The notes under the pieces were generated by a model. That model ran no database searches and had not been told where the DNA came from. It saw nothing but the letters and a program-made list of their open reading frames with translations. From the NCBI RefSeq assembly GCF_964199755.1, contig NC_133911.1, positions 1,329,001-1,393,000 on the forward strand: a stretch of DNA of 64,000 bases. The letters run 5' to 3'. This DNA is from Larus michahellis (Eukaryota > Chordata > Aves > Charadriiformes > Laridae). The position numbers and the translations under genes were made by a program. Shown piece after piece: positions 10,721 to 22,700 of this stretch; within the stretch, counting starts at the first letter, position 1, and each line of letters opens with the position of its first letter.

Positions 10721-11624
10721 TCGTGGTCCAGAAAAGGCCGGAGCTGTGACCGTCACCCTCTGGGCTGGAGGAGGGGGCCCTCGCAAATCCGCGGTCTTTC
10801 CTTCCTTGCTTCATCTTGAGAGGGGAAAGGTTGGGGGGAAGGCACAGACACACGTGGAATCCCGTCTGGGCCGTGGCAGTGATGGGCCGGGGGAGAGTCT
10901 GTGGTCGCTGGAAGGTCTCCAGACACCGTCCGGCTGCTGACAACTGCCTCGGAGCAGCCCAGGGCGAGGGAGGTTTGCGCCCAGGCATCCCCCCCCAACG
11001 CCCGCCCGGCTGCCTCCCTCCTGCCCGCCCGGCCCCAGGTCCGAAAAACCTTCAGCAAGGGGTGCCAGGTGGCCGGGGAGGGGGGGGTGACACCCAGGGG
11101 AGACCCCGAGGTGGAGCCACCATGGGTTGATCCACTTCAACGCAGAGCAGAGATCTCCCCACCGGAGCAGCGCAGAGCAGGGATGGCCTCTCTCAACGGC
11201 TGGGTTGGCCGAGGCTGCAGTATTAAATCCTCGGGGGGCAATCTAAGCTTCCCCCCCCGGCCCCAGCTCCATCTCTTTAGCCCCCCCCAAGGCTGCGAGT
11301 TCTCAAGTACCTTGGAGGCTGTTCCTCCTCTTCCCAGCTCATGCCAAGGAGGCCACAGACCTCAGGCCACTGGCCAAGTTTTCCACTCACTGTCCATCTA
11401 GGATGAGGGCCAAAGCCGAACAAGACAATCCAGATGAGCGTGGAGATAATCTCCGCGCACGGGATTTTTTCAAGCTGCGATGAAAGCTGAGCCCTGTAAA
11501 TGTCACCCGGAGATACCCCGGCTCCGCAGCGCTCCGGCTCTTCTCATAACTGGATTTCAGCACCAGAGCCGGGCCGAGGAGGCGGGGTGTGGGGTAATGT
11601 CTTTTTTTCATATTTACTTTGTCT

Positions 11625-11630
11625 ATTAAA
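11625..11630 (+). terminator. Possible poly(A) signal ATTAAA
   Basis: ATTAAA followed within 25 bases by TGAGTTTGTGCTG, which could serve as a GU-rich downstream element. It would give WNT4 a 3' UTR of about 2.5 kb, plausible for this gene. It is a short motif and could occur by chance. Confidence 0.3.
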
Positions 11631-14600
11631 TAATGAGTTTGTGCTGAATGAGCCAACGGGGTTCTCTTCTCCTAGCAATCCGGCTCCAACGTAAACCCAG
11701 CACGTGCCGCAAGCACCTGATGGTTGTTGGTCTCCTCCCAAGAGCCCACGGCTAGGAGGAGAGGTGCCCACATGGTGCCTCTTGACAGCGTAAAGGGGAC
11801 ACTAAGGCTGTCCTCGTCCCTCCTCCCGTATCTTCTCGGGAGACGCGGGTGTTTGGACCACGGGCTGCATCCCTGCATCCCCACCAGTGGAAGGAGAGCT
11901 CGCTCGCTAATCTTCTGCCTTAACCACTTGACACACCGCTGGCTTAAGAGGCCACTTATCTTAGATTTCAGAAAGCCTGCGACTTCCTCCTGTCGAGAGG
12001 GCGCTGATATTCATCTGCTCACAACAGTGCTCTCCCGCCCCTGCCCCGGCCCACGGCCGCCGCGCGCGCGCGCTGCTGGGAACGCCTTGCCGGTGGCCCC
12101 GAGGTGCGTTTGGGCTGGGAGGGGGCGAGAAGCGCCTGCAGACGCAGAGTCAGGGACCTGCCCCTCCAGCCTCCATCCCTGCGCCGTGGGGTGCTGGATT
12201 CGGAGGGGACGCCGTGCCACGTGCCCGGCACGTTCCAAGCTGCCCCCAGCCGGTGCATGTCACTTGTCCCTTGTCCTTCCACCAGCCTGGGCCGCTCAGC
12301 TGCATCCTTCCCATGCCGTTCCCTATGGTCTGGAGCTGCTCGCTTCAGCAGGGGCTGCTGCTGCGTCGGACCGCACTGATGCTCTGCCTTCTCTTTCTTT
12401 AGTTGCAGCTCTCCATCATTGTGCCCTCCGAGCTCACCCTCCCACAGGGTCCACGGTAAAAGCAACGGCTTCTCTCACTTACTCCGTGGGTGGCAGGGGT
12501 TGAGGGCTATCTTTTTAAATTTATCCGTTGTTGCAGAAATAGGATGGCAGGATGGGAGAAAACGAGTCCCAAGCCTCCCAAAAACGCTTCCTTCAAACGG
12601 CTCCGCTCTTCCCATGGTGGATCCCAGCCCACAGCCTCCCAGCTCCATCCCTTCCCCTCTCCACTCCAGCTTCAGCTTCAGAGGGACCGTCTCCAACCCC
12701 CCCACACCACCTCCCAGAATGGCAGTGAAACCACGATGTGCTTCATCCCCTGCTGAAATAAGGTACGGGGCGATGCCAGCTTCTCTGCGACCGCAGACAG
12801 AGCAAGACGTTCATGTCCTCCTCCTCCAGTGCCCCCCACCCGCTCCGCCTGTCCCCTACATCCCCCCTGCATCCGAGAACATCCCACTAACCCTCTCCCC
12901 ACCGCCGCATCCCTCCACACGCTCCTTCCCGTGCCAGCCCCGCAGGCTCGGCACCGGGTCCTCCTCCTCGGACCCCTCGGCACCCTCTCCCTGGTGAGCT
13001 CATCTCTCCTCCGAGAACTTGCAGGCCGACGTCTCCACCCAGCCTCTCCCGCTCGTAAACCTTCCTGGATGTCCCACTGCCAACTCGAGATCATCGTGCA
13101 GAAACAGGACGTCCCCTCCAAGTCCTCCCCACCCTGCTCCAGTGGATGGGGAACTCCATGATTTTTTTCCCATTCCTCAAACTCCCAACTTCACCACCAT
13201 CTTCTGCTCCTCCTTTTTTTTTCACCTTTTCTCCCAGAAAAACACACCCCACGTGTCACGTACCTTCGACCTTAGCTACTCCATGCTCTGGGCTTCGCGT
13301 TTGCCACCTCCCCACCCTCCAGTCTGTGCCCAACGCGGCCAAGCGCGTAGGCCGAGCTCCTCTTTCTCTCCAGCTGTTTCGGCCACATCACCCTCGTGCC
13401 CTTTACTGGCCACGAACACTTTCATCGCTCCCAACTACCTCATCCTGCCTCCCCGGGCACGCTCAGCCTCACCCACCGCTCTCCTCGCAAAGCAATTAAA
13501 TCACCATGGATGGCATTAATTGCGCTCAGGCAGAGCACGAGTGAGCGCTCACGTCCTTTCCCTCCCTTACACCATCGGCGAACGCGACAGCAATTCCTAC
13601 TGCATATTCCTGCCGCCGTGACCGCACTTTCCTGTATCTCCTGCTCTCCCTTTATCCCCGTGCCTTTACCAGCTGGCTGTAGGGCCAGGTGATGGAGACA
13701 GGAGGAAACAAGAGCCTAGGACCTCTGAGAAAAGATGCTTTAAGGATGGGGTGGTGTCTCTCCGCACGGGCACAAGAGGATGAGCCCTCCTGATGACTGC
13801 CAGGAACATGGGAAGTGGAAATGATGGGTCTCACCTCAGCCTGGCATACGAGCACCCAGCTGGGGTGACCGCTGCTCCCACCTACACTCGCTGAAGATGT
13901 CAGCGGTCTCTTGGCCGCCCGGGCGCTGCCTCCATCAGCCCCGAAGCCGGGGCAGAAGGCCACGCCGAAGGACGCCCGGCGGAGCAGAGCCTTTGACAGC
14001 AGCGTGATCCCGTGACGGCGGGAGGGCGTCCAGCCAGCGCTCCTCAGAGAGGCCTCCCGACCCTGACTGCCAAAATCCTGCTTTAAGTACAGGAAAATAA
14101 ATTGTGCAACCTGCCTTAGACTGGATTGTAACCCCCGGTGCAGGCGGAGGGGGAGGCAGGGGCAGGAGCCAGGCTGAGGATCAGGCCCCGCATCCCGGCA
14201 TTTAGGCTGGACCATGCCAACATCTGGCCCTTGAGCGGCGCCCGCACCAGGCGCTCCCCTCCTCGTCCCTCGCAGTTATGTCCAAGATGTTTCCGCGGCC
14301 GTGGAGCCTCTCCTCGGGGGTCCCAGAGATGTGGTTGCACACAAGCGCCGTCCTTGTGCCTGTGTGCTGGGACCTCAGGAGCCACGCGCTCCCCTCGGCT
14401 GGCCTCCTGCCATGGCAAGACATTCTTCCCCCATCCCAAATCTCACCGTTAATATTTCCTCGAGCGCGGGAGCAAGGCACGTTGGCTGGGTGAGTCTCCA
14501 TACCACTGCAGATCCCCAACCTGCCCTGGGCAGCGCCTCAACGCCAGACACTTGGTGCAAAGCAGCTAAATCATACATCAGGGGTCCTCTCCTTCCAGAT

Positions 14601-14797
14601 CTCCACCAGCCACAAGCGAAAGCACAAATGGCAAGCCTCAATTAGAATCGGTTGCCCAGCAGTGCAAAAAACCCACCCAACCTCGTTGAGGTTGTTGAGC
14701 CCACTTGTCCCTCTGGCTCTGATCTAGGACAGTTGTTGCACTATCGCAGCTCTGCTCCCATAGTCGCGGCCACGCGAAGCAGGACCAAGACAGCACA

Positions 14798-15350
14798 GAA
14801 ATACCTGGCCAGCAGATCCAGAGAGGGGATTCTGCCCCTCTACTCTGCGCTGGTGAGACCCCACCTGGAGTACTGTGTCCAGCTCTGGAGCCCTCAGCAC
14901 AAGAAGGACATGGACCTGTTGGAGTGGGGCCAGAGGAGGCCACAAAGGTGATCCAAGGGCTGGAGCCCCTCTGCTGGGAGGACAGGCTGAGAGAGTTTGG
15001 GGGGGTTCAGCCTGGAGAAGAGAAGGCTCCGAGGAGACCTTAGAGCCCCTTCCAGTCCCTGAAGGGGCTCCAGGAAAGCTGGGGAGGGGCTGTTTGCAAG
15101 GCCATGGAGCCATGGGACGAGGGGCAATGGTTTAAACTAGAGCAGGGCAGGTTTAGGTGAGACATTAGGAAGAAGTTCTTTACACTGAGGGTGGTGAGAC
15201 ACTGGCCCAGGTTGCCCAGAGAGGTGGTGGAGGCCCCATCCCTGGAGACATTCAAGGCCAGGCTGGATGAGGCTCTGAGCAACCCGATCTAGTTGAAGAT
15301 GTCCCTGCTGACTGCAGGGGGTGGGACTAGATGGCCTTTAGAGCTATTAC
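14798..15350 (+). mobile_element. CR1 LINE 3' fragment
   Basis: The sequence resembles the CR1 reverse-transcriptase C terminus and 3' UTR: ATTCTGCCCCTCTACTCTGC, a segment translating as VRPHLEYCVQLWSPQHKKDM, CCCAGAGAGGTGGTGGAGGC, and GACTAGATGGCC near the end. The reading frame is broken, so the copy is inactive. Its last part is diverged and lacks the clear terminal octamers. Confidence 0.9.
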
Positions 15351-15383
15351 AGCCAGCCATACTGAGAAGGGGTGGGAAAATGC

Positions 15384-15805
15384 AATCATAGAATTATAGA
15401 ATCTTCATGGTTGGAAGGGACCTTTGAGATCATTGAGTCCAACCAAACAACCTACAATCTCTGCCACTAGAGCATGCCCTGAAGCGTCACATCTAGACGT
15501 TTCTTAAACACCTTGAGGGATGGTGACTCAACCCCCTCCCTGGGCAGGCTGTTCCAGTGCCTGAGCGCTCTTTCAGTAAAGTCATTCTTCCTGATATCTA
15601 ACCTAAACCTCCCCTGCCGCAGCTTCAGCCCATTTCCTCTGGTCCTGTCATTATTCACCTGGGAGAAGAGGCCAACACCCACCTCTCTCCACCCTCCTTT
15701 CAGGGAGTTGTAGAGGTCAATGAGGTCTCCCCTCAGCCTCCTCTTCTCCAAGCTAAACATGCCCAGCTCCCTCAGCCTCTCCTCATATGACCTGGTCTCC
15801 AGACC
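15384..15805 (-). mobile_element. CR1 LINE 3' fragment, opposite orientation
   Basis: It starts on the plus strand with AATCATAGAATTATAGAATC, the reverse complement of the CR1 tail. On the minus strand it encodes the CR1 ORF2 end ([21 protein letters not shown]). It lies 33 bp from the CR1 at 14798-15350 and points the other way. The subfamily differs from the 7.2-kb and 17.6-kb copies, as shown by its [23 protein letters not shown] 3' segment. Confidence 0.92.
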
Positions 15806-17608
15806 CCAATGGCAATGGCCTGCCTTTTCAGATGTCACAGCCCCCCCGAGCATGGTAGCAGCCAAACTCAGTCCACGACAAGGTCTCACCACTGCCTCCA
15901 GCCCTTTCCAAAGGAAAGCTATCAAGCAGGGTTGCAAAGCAGGCAACCACCAGTTAGATAATCTCCCTTCGCAAGTGACTACTGGTGTACAGACCAGGAA
16001 CCAGACCATCACGGCTGGTCACCTCTCTCACCTGCCTTATCATCCCCAGTTGCCCACAAGGTGGTCTCAGAGAGGCACATGCACCCTTTGCCAGAAGAGG
16101 ACAACTGCTCAGCAAGCAGGAGCTCAAAAGAATGGTGACTTCTTCCTCATGCCACAACCTGAGAAGCCGTCAGCATCTCCAGTTCCCATCTTCTGGCCTG
16201 CAAGACGATTGCAACTACATGCATGTACAAGCACTGCTTTGCTGGTCCAAAACAAGAGATGCACAATCTGCTCCCGCCACATGTCAAGGAACCTTCAGAA
16301 AAATTGCCGTGGCCCAGAAAGGATGTAGGACACCAAACGTGCTGCTGCATCTTCCCTCTTATCTATGGTTTCCACCAAAAGAAACCCAAGAGACTCAGCA
16401 CCTGACAACGCAGGTAATTTACAGCCGCAAAACCTCAACTTTTCTTTCTATTCTAGAGCAAAGTTCTCTCTCTGGAAAGTCAGAGGCAGGCGAACTCCAG
16501 CCCTTCAACTTTTGCTTTATTAGCAATGAGCCAGGCTTCCTTCCCCCTGGCTTGCTTTGTTGTGGAGCAAAAGGGAGGCTTGTTCCAAGCCCATCGGCAG
16601 ACCTCACCAGATCCGCGGTAATAAAGGCAAGCGGGGAATGAGCATGGCAGAAGACACCTTGCAGCTCCAGGGCGGCCTCTCGCATGCGTGGAAGCTGGCG
16701 CGACGGTACCGCATCTTCGCTGCTTCATCGCGGCAGAGAGAAGACAGACACCAGGTCTGGATGGAAAGCAGGACGAACGAGTGACCGAGTGGGCCAAGGA
16801 AAGAAGAAAACACACAACCCACGGCTCAGCAGGAAGATGCCCTCTCTCAAGGGGACTGGGACCGTGATGGGGAGAGTGGGAGAGACAGGACCCCCAGGAT
16901 GCTGTTAAGCGAAACAAACGTAGAGATGAACGTGGGGAAAGGCAGAACAGCCAAAGAGAAACAGCAGCAGTGGAAGCCCTGCAGATCGCTCACTGGGGAC
17001 TTGGCCCGGTGTAAGTGCTCTGCTTGCTGCGGCCAGCTGGAAAATCCGCAGCCGTTTCATTTCCACCAAGAAACCCGGAACATCTGGGAGAGCCTCAGAG
17101 CTGAATTAGATGCAAAATAAATCAGTCCTTCGTGTCTTTTTTTCTCAATAAAGTCACTTTGCCATCTCAGTTTTCCAGGTGCCGCAGCTAGGAACAGTCA
17201 GGCTGACGCAGAATCACGCCGGGATGACGGTACACCTCGGCGTTCTTGCTCCGGGTCGCCTGCAGATTCAGGAATCGATGCCTCAATGACACTCCGCTCT
17301 GGCGCTTTTTCCTTTTACCTCCTCTTGGTTAGAGAAGGCTGGTGTTTATTGTCGTACCCGCAAACCACGCCGAGATCTGAACACAACCCTGGTCTCCTTG
17401 GTGAGTGTCAAAGGCACAGAAGCCCTGATAAGAAAGGACAGTCGTGCAAGGGGAGAGGACATTCCAATGCCATGGCCGTGAGAGAGCTGCCAACCTACAG
17501 GCTTTAGTAGGTGAAGACGCTGGAGGTGACAACATACCATCTAGAGGAGCAGAGGTCAGGACAGTGATGCGGCTGAGGTAGCAAATGGAGATTTTGGAGC
17601 GGGGGAGC
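15806..17608. other. Intergenic, no gene recognised; possible transcript 3' end
   Basis: Mixed-composition DNA without recognisable coding exons. Two AATAAA hexamers stand 31 bp apart near 17.1 kb around a T-rich stretch, which looks like an mRNA 3' end, but no upstream exon can be identified. Confidence 0.5.
17116..17152 (+). terminator. Candidate tandem poly(A) signals
   Basis: AATAAA at 17116-17121 and again at 17147-17152, the second in the context TTTTTTTCTCAATAAAGTCAC. The arrangement resembles a 3' UTR end. It is 8 kb beyond the WNT4 stop, so it would belong to an unannotated transcript or be chance. Confidence 0.3.
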
Positions 17609-18198
17609 TGGGGTGCATCAAGAAGAGCGTGGCCAGCAGGTGGAGGGAGGTCATCCTCCCCCTCTGCTCTGTCCTGGGGAGGCCACAGCTGGAGCGCTGG
17701 GTCCAGTTCTGGGCTCCCCGGTTCCAGAAGGACGGGGAACTGCTGGAGAGGGGACAGCAAAGGGCTACCAAGGTGCTGCGGGGACTGGAACCCCTCTCTG
17801 ATGAAGAAAGGCTGAGGGATTTGGGTCTCTTCAGTCTGGAAAAAAGACGGCTGAGGGGGGACCTTATCAACGCTGATAAATACTGAAAGGGGGGGTGTCA
17901 GGAGGATGGGGCCAGGCTCTTCTCAGTGGTGCCCAGCGACAGGACAAGGGGTAACGGGCACAAACGTGACCATGGGAAGTTCCATCTCAACACGAGGAGG
18001 AACTTCTTTGCTGTGAGGGTGGCAGAGCCCTGGCACAGGCTGCCCAGAGAGGTGGGGGAGTCTCCGTCTCTGGAGACATTCCAACCCCGCCTGGAGGCGT
18101 TCCTGTGCCACCTGCTGTGGGTGACCCTGCTCTGGCAGGGGGCTGGACTGAGTGATCTCCAGAGGGTCCTTCCAACCCTACCATTCTGTGATTCCGTG
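17609..18198 (+). mobile_element. CR1 LINE 3' fragment
   Basis: About 590 bp from CATCAAGAAGAGCGTGGCCAGC to the terminal CCATTCTGTGATTCCGTG. It includes the C-terminal ORF2 segment ([21 protein letters not shown], stop in TACTGA) and the CR1 3' UTR. It is highly similar to the reverse complement of 7172-7670 and to the end of the copy at 56757-57554. It is 5'-truncated and not autonomous. Confidence 0.93.
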
Positions 18199-21100
18199 AA
18201 GGCTCAGGGCAGAGCAGCGGTGGAGGTGCTGCGACTTCCCCAAGCCTTCTCTGCGTTTCTCAGCCAGCACGAGCTGGAAACTTCCCAGAACCGGGCAAAC
18301 AGCCCAGGAGAAGCCGAGCTCTGGACTAGTGAGGATGGTGCCTGGAGAGCAGCTGAAGCCGAGGTCGTAAAAGCCAGTTAAGAGTGAGGGCAGTGGGACC
18401 AATCTACCTGAAATCTTCCTGCACGGCTGTGCCACAGATTTAAGAGCCGCCCTTTGGAGGTGCCCAAGCCCCCTTAGCACAGCAGTTTCCCAGCTGCATC
18501 CTTGCATCTTCCCATGGTGCCAGGACCCACCTGTCTGCGTGCTTCCCCATGAAGAAGGCACCTCAACGCTACGGAGGAAGAGCGGCAGAAGGTTCTCGGT
18601 TGGGCAGGTGGAGAACAGTTGTTTTGTCGCGGCCGTAGAAAGCGCTCGGCCCATCGGAGATTTGGGGGAACCCAATTCTGCCATGGGGCTGAGCACCCGC
18701 AGCCCAGCGCACCCGAGGAGGAAGGGAAGGATCCCAGCCCTGGGTCAGGGATGGCACTGGGTGTTTCGCAGGTCATCCGAGCACAAGGGCCATTTCCAGG
18801 GGTGTTCCCGGGCACAGTAACAGACTCTGCACGTGTTTGTCCAGCCAAACCCAGCTCGGGAGGGTCCGTTCCACGTCCCAACAGAGCAGAGGCCCTGAGC
18901 TTAATTCCGAAAGTCCAATAAAAATCCCCTCTAATAAACAAATTCACAATGCTTTTCATAATGCCAACCCCTTTTTTCCCCTCTGTAGCAACCAATGGGG
19001 AGGCCACCTCAAGCTGTTTTTTCCCCATCCTATTTCTGTCTCCATCTCCCATTTCTTTCTATCCAATATTACCTTCTAAATTCCAGCTCTGATCCTGGGA
19101 TAATTCAAACATATTGCATTGCTTTACAAACTGTGTTATTTTATCCCTTTCACCTGCCACTTTTCTTTTAGATAAACACTCGTAACTCCCAACGTATCAC
19201 TTTAACTCTTTGACTGTCACTGGAAATTGAACCAGCCGAGACTTTCACAGGGGCAATTCCTTCCTCTCCTTTTCTTCTCTGTTTTGTGCGGTAAGCCAAG
19301 CAAAATCTCACCTGCCTTAGCACTGTCTTCAGATCATTTGACTTAAGCTCTACCTAATAATTTCACCAACTTCTAGGGTTATTGTACCTGGCCAGGCCGG
19401 ACTTGGGGTGTAAAGCTGTCTTAACCACAGCTCCTTGTTCAGGGCTACTTATTTCCTGCCCCAGCCGTCACCTCTCAGGGTCTGAAGACCCCGAGCTGGG
19501 CAGAGGATACCAGATTTAGATACAAACATGATGCCCCCAACCAAGCTGGGAGCTGAGACGTCTCACACCCATTTCCCACCCCAAGGCCATGGATGTGGAC
19601 ATGAGCAGGAGCCGAGCAAAACGCTCCCGAATGAGGAGTATTTTCCTGGTGCTCCTTCCATATCACCGCCACCACGCAAAGTCCAGCCCTGCCTCATCCT
19701 TGCTGAGCTCAGAGTTGCTCCAGCATCACCTCTTGCACGTCAGCAGCCTCCTGGCGAGCCAGAAACAAGCCACGGTGGAGCTGGGGGGACAACAAAAACA
19801 TAGGGCAGAGGGGAAAAGTTGCAAGCTAGAAAACTCTTTTTCCCCCTACGAGCAAAAATCAGGAGCACTTCACTCATCACTCGCATCCCGCAGCTCCTCG
19901 GGCTTAGCTGTGCCTGCCCTCCTCAGGACGCAGATCCTCCTGTAATCATGGCATCGGCTAAATCTCCATCCCTCCAAACGTCTGATCCCCTCAACCTTCC
20001 CAACTTTAATTGCCTTAAAATCTGTTGGCCTTCCCCAAACTTCCTCCTTCAGGACACTGGACCAAAGCGGGTTTTGGGGGGAGTTTGGGAAGGCAGAGCT
20101 TTCGCAGGGCAGCCACCGTGCCCACGGTCTCGGCACAGGTCAGAGCCCACGGCAGCCGCCCAGGTGTGCTAGGAAGGAGACCAGCACCGAACATCTCCCT
20201 CTTTGCCTGCGACAGACGGACCCACGCTGAGTCCTGCTGAAAATCCCAGCTTGGCCAAGTGCTCCCCACCGCTGGGCCACGGTGGCCAGCAGCCTCTTTG
20301 GCCTCCCGTGTGCCTCGCCACCACCGCGTCCTCAGTTTGGGTGTCACCCCAGTCCAGATGGGCTACGGGAACACGTCACCCCCGGGGCGGGTGAGGTGGT
20401 CATGCAGAGAAGCTACTTGGGGCACAACTTTCTTGCTCCTACACGAAAGCATCTCCTGGTATTCACCAGTGGATGCAGCTCTTACTGTCACCTCCAGGCC
20501 TCCTCCAGGGCCACCTTCACCATCCTTCAGACATCGTTTTGGGGGAAAACAGCCAAAACACAAGGGTCTTCGGGGGCCCCTCGCTAATGCAGACTGACCT
20601 TCTGGCCTCAGTGCTCCACCGGGGAGCCGACACATTGCATCCCCTTCCCCCCAGCACCACGCAAAACCAGAACTCAGGAGCCACCAGACGGGCCAAAGCT
20701 CTGACATTGGAAACACCTCACAGTTCAGGGGGGATCCCGCAGCCCTCCGAAAACTGCTGCTGCCTCCCCTTGCCACGAGCCTCAGAAGGCTGCTGGGAGG
20801 TGCCTGGGTTAACAGGGCTGCTCCACAGAGATCCACCCGCTCAGCCCGGGGTCACAGCTGATCTGTGTCGAAATGTGCCTCTGAGTCATCCCAGGGTTTC
20901 CTCCCAGTTGCTGAAAATGGCCTCAAAGTTTGCACAGATGGTGCTTAATCCCGGTTTGGACAATGGGCGCTTGGGCTTTTACAGGACAATTACTAAATGA
21001 AAGCAGGGGGGAGGGAGGGGAGGCGCGAGGGGTGGGAGAGGGCACAGGCAGGGCCGCAGGATGGAGGCCAGCGGTGCGGCGAGCGGGGCAGTGCTCAGCA

Positions 21101-22139
21101 TCCAGCGGGGATGCAGGCGCTGGACGGGCGGCCTGGTTTTAGCCCGCGGAGGCTCAGAGCAACAGTCAGTGCTAAATCTCAGAGGGATGAGGAGTGGGGG
21201 ACCATGTCCCCTCGGTAAGGACCAGTGGACCATGTCCACCCCGGGGACCTTAGCCTGCCTGGGGCTGTCTGTCCTTGACCCGGCCTAGAGCCCTCTCCCT
21301 GCACATCGTCCTGGGGGTGCCATGGGTCAACAGCATGGTCATGGCTGCATGACAGACGGTGGTAGGGTTGGCGGCCTCTTCCCAAGGCCAGGACAGCATC
21401 TGGCAGCCCCTCCTCCTGCCCTAGATCCCACCCAGCTCTGGGAAGGGACATCTCCCCATCCCACCACGGAGGGACAGCTGACGCCACAGGGAACAGGGGA
21501 GAGTTTGACCAACTCGGAGGGGAACAATGCTGAATGATGCTGCAAAGGGAAAGGCTCAGCACCCCATCACCTGCACCCAGGGCTTCGGCGCTGGCACGGC
21601 TGGAGGTCCCAGAAACGCTCTGTACAACACGCAGGGTGGTGCTTTCAAGGCCTCTCCTCACCTGCCTGCCCTCGGCTGGACTCTTATCGAGGTGAGGGAA
21701 CTGGACCTTTGCACCAGCACCCCCAGCCCCAAAGCTACGGCCGGACCAGGTACAGCGAAGGGACAGGGATGGAGGGGGTCAGCCCATGCTTCAGCCAGGG
21801 GGAAGCCCTTCTGTGGGGCAAAATCCTCCTTTCCAGCCACCCGTCCCACCAACCAGGCTGGAGACAGGGCAGGGAGAGCCAGCAGGGCTCAGTATGGGGA
21901 TTCGGGGCAGGGAAAGACTCTTCCCTACCAGTGTCCCCTTCTCCAGCCCAGGAGTGACGACGTGGGGCAGGGAAGAGGGTTGCTCATTCTCCGCTAAAAG
22001 CAGAGCGTCGCATCTCAGTCCCAGGGCTCCCAAGCAACTGGGTCGCAGCCGAAAATCCTCCGCTCCCCGCAGGTTAAATGGGCCTGATACAGCCGGGAGA
22101 GGGGAGACAGCGAGGTCTCCAGAGCCTTGGGAGTAGCAC
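18199..22139. other. Intergenic, no gene recognised
   Basis: No recognisable exons. The segment 18910-19330 is noticeably AT-rich within GC-rich surroundings and includes AATAAA-like words near 18917 and 18935. The rest is GC-rich with long uninformative open frames on both strands. Confidence 0.6.
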
Positions 22140-22700
22140 GGGGCCGGTTTTTCCTCCCCGGCTGTGCTCGCCGTCCCCGTCACGCGTTCGCGTCCGTTTG
22201 ACAGAGCCCCGCACTTCAGAAGCAATTAGCAGCCGAGTTGAACTAATTCCCCGCGTGGCGGGTCCAACACAAACAGGGCGCGCTGGCCCGCGCCCCACAC
22301 CTCCGCGCGCATTCACCTCCGTTTCGGAGGGCCAGGGCGTCCCTGCCAAGAGCAACACAAATAACCCGCCGCTTCTCCAGGTTAAGAGGCGGCCCTGGAG
22401 GGCTGGAGCTTGGTGGCCGGGGCCGTGCGCGCTGCCGCCGGCTCCGCAGCCGGCAGAAAAGCGGCCTCTGTTAACAGCTCGGGTCAGGACGGAGGCAGGC
22501 AACAAGGATTCGTGTATGTGGAGCTTGTCCCGGGGGGAACGGGGACGGGGCGGGGGGAGAGGTGCGAGGTCTGGGGGTGGGCGGCGAGGGAGTCCCGAGC
22601 CGGGGGTTTTTCGGGGAGAAGGTACTTGCAAACAGCACCTGCGGGGTGTTTGTCAGCCCCGCCGAGGCTCCAGCAGCTGAAATAACAACTTGGGGAAGGG
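22140..22700. promoter_or_regulatory. CpG-rich candidate regulatory element between WNT4 and CDC42
   Basis: A dense CpG stretch (GCGTTCGCGTCCG, CCCCGCGTGGCGGGTCC, GGGCGCGCTGGCCCGCGCC, CTCCGCGCGCATTC) is interrupted by AT-containing words typical of transcription-factor sites. AATTAG at 22224-22229 and CTAATT at 22243-22248 form an inverted pair of homeodomain-type cores. CTGTTAACAG at 22468-22477 is a perfect palindrome. No coding exon is recognisable. It could be a CpG-island enhancer or a promoter of a noncoding RNA. Confidence 0.4.

Larger units (their letters stand above)
9406..14797. other. Intergenic or WNT4 distal 3' UTR, GC-rich, no gene recognised
   Basis: No recognisable protein. 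Large antisense open frames exist (for example minus strand 10786-9590) but they lack any family motif and coincide with high GC. A CpG-rich patch lies at about 10270-10720. An AT-richer segment at 11580-11650 includes ATTAAA at 11625-11630 followed by a TG-rich stretch, which may be a poly(A) site. C-rich DNA from about 12600 to 13500 is otherwise unremarkable. Confidence 0.6.

Noticed and set aside
9590..10786. A 398-codon open frame on the minus strand
   Set aside because: It has no recognisable domain, spans a CpG-rich patch and has the Arg/Pro/Gly-rich makeup typical of GC-rich noncoding DNA. No splice or codon pattern supports it.
14652..14951. A short independent gene at the 14.7-kb open frame
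   Set aside because: Most of its translation is CR1 ORF2 sequence in a broken copy.
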